This document shows positions 36,128 through 44,763 of a DNA stretch of 64,000 bases, piece after piece. Origin of the DNA: an uncultured Pirellulaceae bacterium (lineage in GTDB: Bacteria > Planctomycetota > Planctomycetia > Pirellulales > Pirellulaceae). Position 1 is the first letter of the stretch, and each line of letters opens with the position of its first letter. The stretch spans positions 1 through 64,000 of the forward strand of contig CALDHM010000022.1 in assembly GCA_937941455.1 (NCBI GenBank). The letters are read 5' to 3'. The notes beneath the pieces are model-generated. The model was given only the letters and a program-made list of their open reading frames with translations. It did not search any database and was not told the origin of the DNA. Position numbers and translations under genes: made by a program.

Positions 36128-37156
36128 ATGTCTCAACCGTTCGATGAACCGGTATTTTTTGGAATCGACGTGGGAGGGACGAATATCAAAGTCGGTTTCG
36201 TTGCCGATTCCGGCCGAGTGCTTGGGGCCACATCATTCCCGACGCAGGCAGACCGGCCTGTTGCTGAATCGATTGTCCGCATCGTGCAGGTCTACCAAGA
36301 TTTGGCAGGCACACTCGGCATCTCCGATGACCGCGTGGTTGCGGCGGGGATCGGTACGCCTGGCCCAATCGACATCCACGGCGGAATGATTTATCAGCCG
36401 ACCAACTTGCCGGGTTGGTGGAATTTTCTAATCCGCGATGCGATCAGCGATGCATTAGAGCTGCCCGTGACCTTTACGAACGACGCCAATGCGGCCGCCT
36501 TTGGAGAATATTGGCTGGGATCAGCCAAGGAAATGCCGAGTGTCGTGATGTTCACCTTGGGGACGGGAGTCGGCGGAGGAATCATCGTCGAGGATCAATG
36601 TTTGGAAGGAACCAATAGTCTTGCTGCCGAACTTGGACACCTCTGCGTCGATTGGGGGGCGCAGGCTCGGCAGTGTCCGTGCGGCATCGCCGGTCATTTG
36701 GAAGCGTACTCGAGTGCGACCGCCGTCGTGCGCCGCTTTGAGGAACAGCGCGCGGCCGGCGCCGCCACGTCCCTGCAAAGTGCGGCGGTCACCGCCAAAG
36801 GGATCGCGGAGGCGGCTGAAATGGGAGACCCGTTGGCACTTTCGATCATCCAAGCCACCGCGGACTACTTGGCCCGCGGCATCGCGCTGGTTTGCCACAC
36901 GATCGATCCGGCGGTCATCTTGATCGGCGGCGCGATGACGTTCGGCGGGCCGCAAAATCCGATCGGCCAGCAGTTTCTGGCGACAATTAAGACGCAGGTC
37001 AAAAAATCAGTATTCCCAGAAATCGCCGAGACCCTGACAATTAAATATGCGTCGCTCGGTTCCGATGCGGGATTCATCGGTGCGGCGGGGTTGGCTCGAT
37101 TGAATCACCACAAGCTCCAGCAGCAGGGGAGCGACCATGAGGAACCAATTCCATAA
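36128..37156 (+). CDS. ROK-family sugar kinase (glucokinase-like)
   Basis: 342 residues with the ROK layout: phosphate loop GIDVGGTNIKVGF (about 12-24), catalytic TNDANAAAFGEYW with Asp119, LGTGVGGGIIVE, and ELGHLCV with Glu168 and His171. The zinc site normally reads CxCGxxGCxE; here it is CPCGIAGHLE, so the third Cys is His190 while Cys183, Cys185 and His171 remain. Zinc could still be bound. It probably phosphorylates glucose or an N-acetyl sugar. No regulator HTH is present, so it is a kinase and not a ROK repressor. Confidence 0.94.
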   Translation: MSQPFDEPVFFGIDVGGTNIKVGFVADSGRVLGATSFPTQADRPVAESIVRIVQVYQDLAGTLGISDDRVVAAGIGTPGPIDIHGGMIYQPTNLPGWWNFLIRDAISDALELPVTFTNDANAAAFGEYWLGSAKEMPSVVMFTLGTGVGGGIIVEDQCLEGTNSLAAELGHLCVDWGAQARQCPCGIAGHLEAYSSATAVVRRFEEQRAAGAATSLQSAAVTAKGIAEAAEMGDPLALSIIQATADYLARGIALVCHTIDPAVILIGGAMTFGGPQNPIGQQFLATIKTQVKKSVFPEIAETLTIKYASLGSDAGFIGAAGLARLNHHKLQQQGSDHEEPIP

Positions 37157-37167
37157 CCGGCCCGCGC

Positions 37168-37195
37168 GTACGGTTACGGGTGCTGACGGTTTGGA
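37168..37195 (-). repeat. Fragment of dispersed repeat family A
   Basis: GTACGGTTACGGGTGCTG and the following CGGTTTGGAG match part of the repeat near 63800. See copies at 39319, 59893 and 63786. Only the shorter half is present here. Confidence 0.5.
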
Positions 37196-37341
37196 GCAAG
37201 GACCAACGGCTTGGCAGCATGCAAAGTCCCGGCAAATTCTGCTGCGTGGCGGCTGTCGCCCCATGGGAGTGCCGCCGCCTCGGCACCCCCCGCGCGGGAG
37301 TCGTCGGGAACGGCGGTTGCCCCTTGCGGTCGACTACTTTT

Positions 37342-37361
37342 AGTGATCAACAGTGATCAAC
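37342..37361. repeat. Tandem decamer upstream of lepA
   Basis: AGTGATCAAC occurs twice in perfect tandem, ending 12 bases before the lepA start codon. Each unit contains the palindrome TGATCA. Could be part of the leader or an operator; no regulator is known. Confidence 0.6.
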
Positions 37362-37373
37362 GTTGTGTAGGAC

Positions 37374-39185
37374 ATGTCTGAACGATATCAAGATTCCATT
37401 CGAAACTTTTGCATCATCGCCCATATCGACCACGGGAAAAGTACGTTGGCCGATCGCTTACTGGAGGTCACCGGAACGGTCGAAAAACGCGAAATGCAAG
37501 ATCAATTGCTCGACGATTTGGAGTTGGAACGGCAACGTGGCATCACGATCAAGGCCCGGGCGGTGTGCCTGGCCTATGAACGGCACGGCAAGAAGTACGA
37601 ATTGAACCTGATCGACACCCCAGGCCACGTCGATTTTCATTACGAGGTGTCGCGCAGTCTCGCATGTTGCGAGGGAGCCTTGCTGCTGGCCGATGCGTTC
37701 CAAGGGGTCGAGGCCCAGACGGTGGCCAATGCTTACGCGGCAATCGAGGCCGATTTGAAAATCATTCCCGTCATCAACAAGATCGATCTGAAACATCAAC
37801 GCTCCGATGAAGTGGCCTTCGAGCTGCACCAATCGATCGGCATCGATATCGATGACATCGTGAAGGTAAGTGCCAAGACGGGCCAAAACATCATCGAACT
37901 ACTCGACACGATTGTCGACCGCGTCCCACCACCTAGCGGCGATCCGGATGGTCCCCTGCAAGCGATGGTGTTCGATTCGCACTACGATGAATTTCGCGGC
38001 GCAGTGACTTACGTACGGGTGATGAACGGCCGGATCAAAAAGGGGCAAAAGCTCAAGTACCTGCGTACCGGTCGCACTTATGATTTGATCGAGTTGGGAC
38101 AGTTCCGACCAAAACAAACACCGTGCGACGAGTTGCAGGCCGGGCAAGTCGGCTACCTGATTTGCAATATCAAATCGCTTGACCAGATTCACATCGGGGA
38201 CACGGTCACTCATGCCACGGGAACTAGCGGCGAGGCGTTGCCTGGGTACAAACCGCCAAAACGCATGGTGTACTGCGGACTCTATCCGTCGGACGGACAA
38301 GACTTCGTGGAACTTCGTGACGCCCTGACCAAATTGTCGATCAACGACCCGAGCTTCGAATTCACTCCCGAATCGAGCGACGCGCTGGGATTTGGTTTTC
38401 GCTGCGGCTTTCTCGGTCTGCTGCATATGGAGATCGTGCAGCAGCGGCTAGAGGGGGAGGCTGACATCGATTTGGTGCAAACCGCCCCGAATGTGACCTA
38501 TGAAATTGTCAAACGGAACGGAGAGGTGATCGAGATTCACCGCCCGCAAGAGGTTCCCGACGCCGGCGAAATCCTCGAATTTCGCCAACCGATCGTGCGC
38601 GTCAATATCATCGTTCCCGAAGAGTACATCGGGGCAGTGATGAAGCTGTGCAACGATCGCCGCGGTGTGCAAAAGAACACGGAATACTTGTCGGCAACCC
38701 GCATGATGCTGACCTATGAATTGCCCCTGGCAGAAGTCATTTACGACTTGCACGACAAACTGAAAGGGGTCAGCCGCGGATACGCGACCTTGGACTACGA
38801 ACTGATCGGTTACCAACCCGCCGACCTGGTTCGTGTCGACATGCTGGTCAACGGCAAGCGGGTCGATGCCTTGAGCATCATTTGCAATCGCGCCGATGCC
38901 GATCGTCGCGGCCGGGCAGTCGTCAAAAAGCTGAAGGACGAAATCGATCGACACATGTTCGAAATCGCGGTGCAGGCCGCGATTGGCAATCGCGTCATCG
39001 CTCGCGAAACGGTCAAGGCTCTCAAAAAGAACGTGACGGCCAAATGCTATGGAGGCGATATCACGCGGAAACGAAAGCTGTGGGAAAAACAAAAAGAGGG
39101 AAAGAAACGAATGAAGTCGATCGGCTCGGTCGACATCCCGCAAAAGGCGTTCATGGCTGTTCTCTCGACCGGTAATGAGGAATAG
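37374..39185 (+). CDS. lepA: Elongation factor 4 (LepA)
   Basis: 603 residues, the normal length. GTPase motifs are IAHIDHGKSTLADRLLE (G1), RGITIKA (G2), DTPGHVDF (G3) and NKIDL (G4). The family's LepA C-terminal domain ends with KAFMAVLSTGNEE. LepA is a conserved ribosomal GTPase that back-translocates or assists in 30S biogenesis. Start at ATG 37374; the ribosome-binding site is weak (TAGGA). Confidence 0.99.
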   Translation: MSERYQDSIRNFCIIAHIDHGKSTLADRLLEVTGTVEKREMQDQLLDDLELERQRGITIKARAVCLAYERHGKKYELNLIDTPGHVDFHYEVSRSLACCEGALLLADAFQGVEAQTVANAYAAIEADLKIIPVINKIDLKHQRSDEVAFELHQSIGIDIDDIVKVSAKTGQNIIELLDTIVDRVPPPSGDPDGPLQAMVFDSHYDEFRGAVTYVRVMNGRIKKGQKLKYLRTGRTYDLIELGQFRPKQTPCDELQAGQVGYLICNIKSLDQIHIGDTVTHATGTSGEALPGYKPPKRMVYCGLYPSDGQDFVELRDALTKLSINDPSFEFTPESSDALGFGFRCGFLGLLHMEIVQQRLEGEADIDLVQTAPNVTYEIVKRNGEVIEIHRPQEVPDAGEILEFRQPIVRVNIIVPEEYIGAVMKLCNDRRGVQKNTEYLSATRMMLTYELPLAEVIYDLHDKLKGVSRGYATLDYELIGYQPADLVRVDMLVNGKRVDALSIICNRADADRRGRAVVKKLKDEIDRHMFEIAVQAAIGNRVIARETVKALKKNVTAKCYGGDITRKRKLWEKQKEGKKRMKSIGSVDIPQKAFMAVLSTGNEE

Positions 39186-39318
39186 ACGTTTGCCAGCCCT
39201 TGGACAATTGCTCGTTGGGCTCTCGCCCAAGGAGGGGAGGGCGACTGCCACCGTTCCTTATTCAGTCCGGAGGGCTTTGGCCCACGCGTGCATCGACTTT
39301 TAGAGACTTTTGCAATCC

Positions 39319-39395
39319 CGACGGCACCCATAACCCGTAGCGTAAGCGAGGAGTGGTTTTGGGACAGGCTCTACGTTGTGGCACTGGCCATGCGA
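39319..39395 (+). repeat. Dispersed repeat family A, copy 1
   Basis: CGGCACCCATAACCCGTAGC, GTAAGCGAGGAGTGGTTTTG and GGACAGGCTCTACGTTGTGG align with the copy at 59893 over about 60 bases with roughly 80% identity by eye. It lies between lepA and eboE. Confidence 0.6.
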
Positions 39396-39425
39396 GTGGA
39401 TCGTCAAACACCACCGGGCAAGGCA

Positions 39426-40580
39426 TTAGTAGCCTGCGTCGGCAAAGGCGGCCGCGAGCCAGCGATGCTCGAGTTCCAAGATTTCGGGGAGGCTTTGAGC
39501 AAAATGCCCAGCCGGCAAAACCTGCCACGCATACGTCTCGATCTCCCAATCGATTTCGTGAGCCAGCGATCCCAATTCTCTAAGGCATTCCTTGATCGCC
39601 CCTTGGGTCGTTGACAATCCGCCGCGCAACTCGGCAGCAAAAATCGGGACATGAAAGTGGACGCGCCATTCGCCCTCCAGAGGCTGGCGTTTTAACGCGA
39701 GCGGCAGGTCCTCGTAAAAATATTCTCCGTCGATATTTGTTTGATGCAGATACTTCGGCTCGACGAAACCTCGCAGAGCCGCCAGCATCTCGTCTCTTCG
39801 TCGATCGTTGGTGTGCGATCTGCCGAACTGCGCGCATACGGCGGACGAGACTTGCACCTTGCCCACGGAAATTTCACAAGCTCGATAGGCCGCAAGCTCT
39901 GCCGCTTGGTCCTCGAACATTACGGCCGCGTGGCATATGTCATGGCAAACCCCCAGGTAGCGCTGCATGAGCGATCGCTCTGAAGGACTGGTCGTCTCGA
40001 AAAGGTCACACAAGTATTCACGTGTTTCGCGACTGTTCCCCAGATAGCAACCGGGCTCTGGCTCAAGGCACAATCGCACGTGAAACCCGCTCCGCTCCTC
40101 GAGCGAAGCTGCAAATCGGGCAAAGGCCCGCAGGTGATCTCCGCAACGCTGGCGAAAAAGGGCGGCATCGGCCTGACCGGTCCAACCTAACGGCACGGTC
40201 GAGATCGTCCCCCGCCCCGCCGCGGCCGCGAGGACCGCTAAAACCTCTGCCAATCGAATGGTATAGTCCAAGCGCGTTGGCTCGGCCCATGACGGTTCAT
40301 AAACCTGATGCTTGACGACCTCTTGATGAAAGTCGCCGTGAGGAAATCCGTTGAGCGTGGTTGCCGACAACGCCAATGCCGAGAGACGTTCGGCGAAGTT
40401 ACGCAGTTGTGTCCCCGCCAACTCCTTCACCGCGCTTTCCGGAAACCATAGTCCCACAGGGAGAACTCGCTGCGGACAAACCGCTTGTTGCAGCGGACTC
40501 GCATAGCACTCGACCGCTCGTTGAATGTCCTCGATCGTCCGAGCGGCATGGATATTGGTGCAGTAGCCGAACGATATCAT
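39426..40580 (-). CDS. eboE: EboE-like TIM-barrel metabolite traffic protein
   Basis: 384 residues with the opening YCTNIHAARTIEDIQRAVECY, NGFPHGDFHQEVVKHQVYEP and STVPLGWTG, as in EboE. It has a xylose-isomerase-like TIM barrel with candidate metal ligands in LCLEPEPG, LGVCHDICHAAVMFED, and HFHVPIF. EboE belongs to the Ebo (edb) cluster that moves lipid-linked or pigment precursors to the periplasm. Here it is separated from the other ebo genes; the next gene upstream is a DUF423 protein three bases away, probably in one operon. Confidence 0.88.
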   Translation of the reverse strand: MISFGYCTNIHAARTIEDIQRAVECYASPLQQAVCPQRVLPVGLWFPESAVKELAGTQLRNFAERLSALALSATTLNGFPHGDFHQEVVKHQVYEPSWAEPTRLDYTIRLAEVLAVLAAAAGRGTISTVPLGWTGQADAALFRQRCGDHLRAFARFAASLEERSGFHVRLCLEPEPGCYLGNSRETREYLCDLFETTSPSERSLMQRYLGVCHDICHAAVMFEDQAAELAAYRACEISVGKVQVSSAVCAQFGRSHTNDRRRDEMLAALRGFVEPKYLHQTNIDGEYFYEDLPLALKRQPLEGEWRVHFHVPIFAAELRGGLSTTQGAIKECLRELGSLAHEIDWEIETYAWQVLPAGHFAQSLPEILELEHRWLAAAFADAGY

Positions 40581-40583
40581 GGA

Positions 40584-41033
40584 TCACTGTCCGTTGGTCA
40601 AACTCAGGCGGAAGGCACCCACACTCAGGGCAAGCCACCCCAGAATCATCAGTACGCCGCCGATAGGGACGATGGCCCCGAGCAACTTCAGATCACTCAA
40701 GACAAGCACGTACAACATCCCTGAAAAAATGATCACCCCGATCAGCCAAAACCAGCAGGCGAACTGCCACCAGCGAGTGATTACCGCTCGACCTCCTCCG
40801 CTCATCGTCGGTGCAGTAGAGGCCGCACCCAACGCCAGGAGGGCCAAGGCATGGTAGAATTGGTAGGTTACTGCCGTATTCCAAGTGGCGAGTTTCGCCT
40901 CGTGTGCTTTGGGGTACCAACGGGCGAGCGGTTCCTGAAGACCGTGAGCCCCAAACGCTCCGAGACCAACGGCACCCGCACCGAGAATACCGGCAGCAAT
41001 CAGGCAGATTTTAGCAAACCGAATCACGATCAT
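40584..41033 (-). CDS. DUF423 small membrane protein
   Basis: 149 residues with the DUF423 (YgdD-like) pattern: GAGAVGLGAFGAHGL near the start, then four helices, including QFYHALALLALGA, FACWFWLIGVIIFSGMLYVL and IGGVLMILGWLALSVG. Start at ATG 41033. It precedes eboE by three bases. The function of DUF423 is unknown. Confidence 0.92.
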   Translation of the reverse strand: MIVIRFAKICLIAAGILGAGAVGLGAFGAHGLQEPLARWYPKAHEAKLATWNTAVTYQFYHALALLALGAASTAPTMSGGGRAVITRWWQFACWFWLIGVIIFSGMLYVLVLSDLKLLGAIVPIGGVLMILGWLALSVGAFRLSLTNGQ

Positions 41034-41058
41034 CCCCGATTTTGAAGGAATTTCTTTA

Positions 41059-42657
41059 ATGACCAAGGCCCTGGAGGCTCCCGATTGGCGACGTTTAACT
41101 TGCATGGTTCTGTACAGCTCGCTTGCGCTGTGCGTCGGCTTCCTCTTATCCCTAGAATTATTGGCACAATCTCCAAAAGAGGAACTGCTAACAGTCGCCG
41201 AATCGTCGCAGTTTAAGGCGACCAGCACATCGGCTCAAGTCGAGGAACTCATCGGTAAACTTGCCGCGATGGCTCCCCACATCACCGCCATGGAGTATGG
41301 CAAAACGGTTGAAGGCCGGCCGATGACTGCGGTTGTCTGTGCCAATCCGCCTTTCACCGAAGACCGCAACGATCTCCGGGGCGTGGCCTTGGTCATCGGC
41401 AACATTCACGCCGGCGAATGTGATGGGAAGGAGGCGATTTTGATGCTTCTGCGGGAGCTTGCAGAGGATCCGCAACATCGCTGGTTGGAGCATTTGGTCC
41501 TGGTCTTTGTCCCCAATTTCAACGCTGATGGAAACGATCAAATGGCCCCGAACAATCGCCCGGGACAAGTCGGGCCAGAGCAAGGAATGGGGCGCAGAAC
41601 CACTGCTGAAGGCTTCGACCTCAATCGAGACTTCATGAAGCTCGACTCACCCGAAGGCCGTGCGATGGTTCGGCTCATCGATCGATTGGATCCCGATATG
41701 TTCATTGACTGCCACACCACGAATGGCTCAAAACATCAGTACCAATTGACGTACGATGTCCCGCATCATCCGAGTAGCCCTGAAAACATCCGCCAGTACA
41801 TGCGGCAGACCATGATGCCAACGATCACTGAGCGGTTGTGGCAGGAAGGAATCCGTACTTTTTATTACGGCAATTTCGATCGCGGAAACACGACGTGGAC
41901 GACGTATGGTTACGAGCCTCGCTACAGCACCGAGTACCTCGGCTTGCGGGGAAAATTCGGCGTGCTCAGCGAGTCGTATTCGTATCTCGATTACGAGGGT
42001 CGAATCAAGGCATCCCGAGCATTCGTGTCTGCCTGCCTTGATTACTTTGCCGAACACGTGACGACCATTCGCGACATGGTCCGTAATGTGCGACAAAAAT
42101 GGCTCGACCGCACCGGTCAGTTTCCCAACGAGCAGACCATCGTGCTCAACGCCGAAGTCGCCGAATTCCCGGAGTCGTTCCTCGTCAAAGGCTTCGAAGA
42201 CAACCAGCCGAAGGATTACGTCGTCAAGTTCCTTGGACGCTACGTGCCGACGATCGAACGTTCGGTCCCGTACGCTTACCTCGTGCCTCGGCAACTCAAG
42301 TCGGCGATGGTGAAGCTTCAGCAGCACGGTATCGAGGTCGAAGAATTGACGGCCCCATGGTCTGGCAAAGTTGAGGCGGCAAAAATCAAGGCGATCCACG
42401 CCGCCCCCCGAGCATTTCAAGGGCATCGCATGGTGAAATTGGACGTCGAGTTTTCCGTGACGCCGGGAGCGGCCGAGCCGGGAGATTGGATCGTCCGCAC
42501 GGCACAGCCGCTAGGGGCTGTCGCCGCCTATTTGCTCGAGCCCGAATCCAACGACGGCCTCGCCACGTGGAATTACCTCGACGAGCATTTGCAGGTCGAC
42601 TCCAACTTTCCCATCCTGCGAATCGTCGAACCGTCGAAATTTCCGACTGAGCGTTGA
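41059..42657 (+). CDS. Secreted M14-family zinc carboxypeptidase
   Basis: 532 residues, ATG 41059 with AAGGAA upstream. A hydrophobic signal (residues 15-34) ends LLAQ. The zinc ligands are His117 and Glu120 in GNIHAGECDGKEA and His219 in FIDCHTTNG. The arginine/asparagine substrate segment is GFDLNRDFMKLDSPEG. A catalytic Glu candidate lies in FGVLSESYSYLDYEGRI. The C-terminal 200 residues have no clear family. Likely an exported carboxypeptidase acting on peptides or peptidoglycan. Confidence 0.93.
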   Translation: MTKALEAPDWRRLTCMVLYSSLALCVGFLLSLELLAQSPKEELLTVAESSQFKATSTSAQVEELIGKLAAMAPHITAMEYGKTVEGRPMTAVVCANPPFTEDRNDLRGVALVIGNIHAGECDGKEAILMLLRELAEDPQHRWLEHLVLVFVPNFNADGNDQMAPNNRPGQVGPEQGMGRRTTAEGFDLNRDFMKLDSPEGRAMVRLIDRLDPDMFIDCHTTNGSKHQYQLTYDVPHHPSSPENIRQYMRQTMMPTITERLWQEGIRTFYYGNFDRGNTTWTTYGYEPRYSTEYLGLRGKFGVLSESYSYLDYEGRIKASRAFVSACLDYFAEHVTTIRDMVRNVRQKWLDRTGQFPNEQTIVLNAEVAEFPESFLVKGFEDNQPKDYVVKFLGRYVPTIERSVPYAYLVPRQLKSAMVKLQQHGIEVEELTAPWSGKVEAAKIKAIHAAPRAFQGHRMVKLDVEFSVTPGAAEPGDWIVRTAQPLGAVAAYLLEPESNDGLATWNYLDEHLQVDSNFPILRIVEPSKFPTER

Positions 42658-42672
42658 CGCAAAATCGCGACT

Positions 42673-43965
42673 CTATCGAAACGTCGTGGGCGCGTCGATC
42701 CGTTCGATGGCGACGCGAATCGTTTCAAGATAAAGCGTCGGACGTTCCTTGAATTTTCGCGCATTTTCCTCAGAGGCGAACAACACGATCATTTGGCGTT
42801 CGTTTTGCGTCATGACGATCCCGAGTTCGCGCAGACCCTCGCGCAGCGTCCCCTCATCTCGGAAAGCGACCGGGTCGTAGCCAGCCAGCAGTGGACTGAA
42901 TTCATCAGGACTGCTCAGGAACCGCCGCTGCTTTTCTTCGGTTTCGAACAAGTAGACGCGGCCGCGATGGACGCAACCAAACCGCGGGTCACCGGCCACC
43001 CAACGATTCTCGGTCAACAAGCTCACCGGGCAATCGCCGTTCAAGGCATAATTCGTAGGCGGCAAGGACATGTCCGCCGGAGCCACCGATGATGGTGCGG
43101 CGTTCGCCGTTGGCGTTGCAACATATTTCGGATTCGAAACCTGATTCATTGTCTCCTGGTTGGTTCTCGGTTGTAGGCCTTGTCCAGCTCGAGCCGAAGG
43201 ATCGACCCGCGCATCGGTCGGCAGTGATGAGGGCGCGGGTATTGCGGTCGCGGTTGATTGTTTGCTCGACGACGCGGCTGCATCGCTCGGGCGCTCCGCA
43301 TCAAGACCATATTTTCGCCGCACTTGTGTCTCGAAGTCCGACGCGAGCGAAGGTTTCGAATCGACCGCTGCCGGTTCGAAGGAGAACTTATCGGCTGACG
43401 CTCCCGGATTGATCGATACGGGTAACTCGAATTTGGGATTTCGCCAGGCGGTGACCTGATCGACCTTTTGCTGTGCGGCTGCCTGCACCCCGTGAGTCAA
43501 ATTATCGAGCTCGGCCATTCGTTGTTTGTCTTGCATGATCGCCGCGCCGAGGCTCTTTAAGCTGTCAAGCGCTTTGAGGTAATTTTCTGCATCGGTCGGC
43601 GATTTCATGCGCTGGACGATTTGTTCATCGGCTGTGATGAAAACGTCCTCGGGGATCGATTTTACGGAAAACTTTTTGACCAGATCCGGATGATGGTCGA
43701 CATCGATGCGGACGGGAATTACCAATTCGTTGATCGCACGAATGACCTTAGGAGTTTTGAAAACGTACGCCTCGACTTGCTGGCAAGGGCGACACCAGGC
43801 GGCGCCGAAGTGCAGCAGGACGAGTTTCCCAGAAACGGCAGCTTCACGTTTGGCTTGTTCGAGGTCGGCGCGCCAGGACACGTCTTGGGCTTGGTTTTCC
43901 GCCGAATAAACCAGGAAAAGGAGCAGCAACCCGACGGATATCCCCCAGTTTGCGATCGTTTTCAT
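42673..43965 (-). CDS. Secreted thioredoxin-like / YHS-domain protein
   Basis: 430 residues. An export signal (residues 7-26) precedes a thioredoxin-like domain with FGAAWCRPCQQ (Cys58, Cys61), FKTPKVIRAI and SIPEDVFI (cis-Pro). A long Ser/Ala/Pro-rich linker (about 190-295) follows. The C-terminus (about 300-420) has YHS-like repeats, starting YALNGDCPVSLLTENRWVAG and a second half, AGYDPVAFRDEGTLREG. YHS modules often bind metals such as copper. The gene could couple a disulfide step with metal binding; this is inference. Confidence 0.9.
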   Translation of the reverse strand: MKTIANWGISVGLLLLFLVYSAENQAQDVSWRADLEQAKREAAVSGKLVLLHFGAAWCRPCQQVEAYVFKTPKVIRAINELVIPVRIDVDHHPDLVKKFSVKSIPEDVFITADEQIVQRMKSPTDAENYLKALDSLKSLGAAIMQDKQRMAELDNLTHGVQAAAQQKVDQVTAWRNPKFELPVSINPGASADKFSFEPAAVDSKPSLASDFETQVRRKYGLDAERPSDAAASSSKQSTATAIPAPSSLPTDARVDPSARAGQGLQPRTNQETMNQVSNPKYVATPTANAAPSSVAPADMSLPPTNYALNGDCPVSLLTENRWVAGDPRFGCVHRGRVYLFETEEKQRRFLSSPDEFSPLLAGYDPVAFRDEGTLREGLRELGIVMTQNERQMIVLFASEENARKFKERPTLYLETIRVAIERIDAPTTFR

Positions 43966-44763
43966 GTGTTTTCCTCTTCCGCTTCAGTGCAATCCTTTGA
44001 AATCCAGCGGGTTTCTCGGATGTATCCGAACGCCTTCGAGGCACCCCGACCCGGTAACGGAGCACCTCGATTTGACGTCGAGATCTCTGTCGATACAGGA
44101 GAAAAGATCGGATTTTTTAGCGGATTCGGATCAGGTAAATGGGGTGAATTCCGTAAAAAATGCTGCATTATCGAGAACCCAGCGATGTTGAAGAAAATGG
44201 GGAATACTTACTGCCGATTGTGGCATTCTCTTGACAGCACCCCAATCGGCTGATACACTTTGGCGGAAATCACAGAGTTTGCCAGTAAGTCCTCGAAACC
44301 GTTATGAGAGATTTACAGGCCGCCGGGTACCCTGTCGTTTGGATAACGATTTCTTTGGGGCCCCGGATTTCGCCTCCATCCTGCCGCGGCCGAACACGGC
44401 TGGCGGCGTTCAACCGGGATGGGAATGGTCCAAAAATGAGTTTGGAACTCGATGATGCCTTTCTTCAATAAATTTTGGGGATAGGGATTAAGGATTACTG
44501 GCACAATTTCGTGAGGCTCAGGTCCGCTCAATACTCCCTGCGGCTGCCAGCCTGTTAGTAACGTTCTCGAATTTATATTCAATCTCTGGGCTGGTTTCGG
44601 CCTGCGCGTGGTGAACGCCTCTTTCGTTTTGCACTCGCGCGGCCAGCATGCCCTCGCAAAAAGGACTTGTTGTTGGTCTCGCCCCGCGAGATCACACTCT
44701 TATCCACTCCCAATTCTTTCGCTTTACACCTCTCAATCTCTGTCGTTCTTTCATTGGTGATGC
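43966..44763. other. Divergent promoter region and long rho leader
   Basis: About 800 bases lie between the divergent thioredoxin/YHS and rho genes. A strong promoter candidate at 44231-44259 points to rho. From about 44266 to 44763 lies an untranslated leader of roughly 500 nt. In other bacteria Rho represses its own early transcription in a leader; this one could serve the same end. No protein gene was recognised. Confidence 0.6.
44231..44259 (+). promoter_or_regulatory. Sigma-70-like promoter candidate for rho
   Basis: TTGACA (44231-44236), exactly 17 bases, then TACACT (44254-44259). The -35 is perfect and the -10 differs in two positions from consensus. It points to rho, whose start codon is about 500 bases downstream. 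It is the best promoter match noticed in the window. It was found by eye, without a score. Confidence 0.6.

Noticed and set aside
39215-39232. Stem TTGGGC-TCTC-GCCCAA after lepA as a terminator
   Set aside because: Only six base pairs and no T run follow; not strong enough to annotate.
43621-44253. A 210-residue plus-strand frame overlapping the thioredoxin/YHS gene
   Set aside because: About half is antisense to the clear thioredoxin domain, and the rest has no signal or motif.
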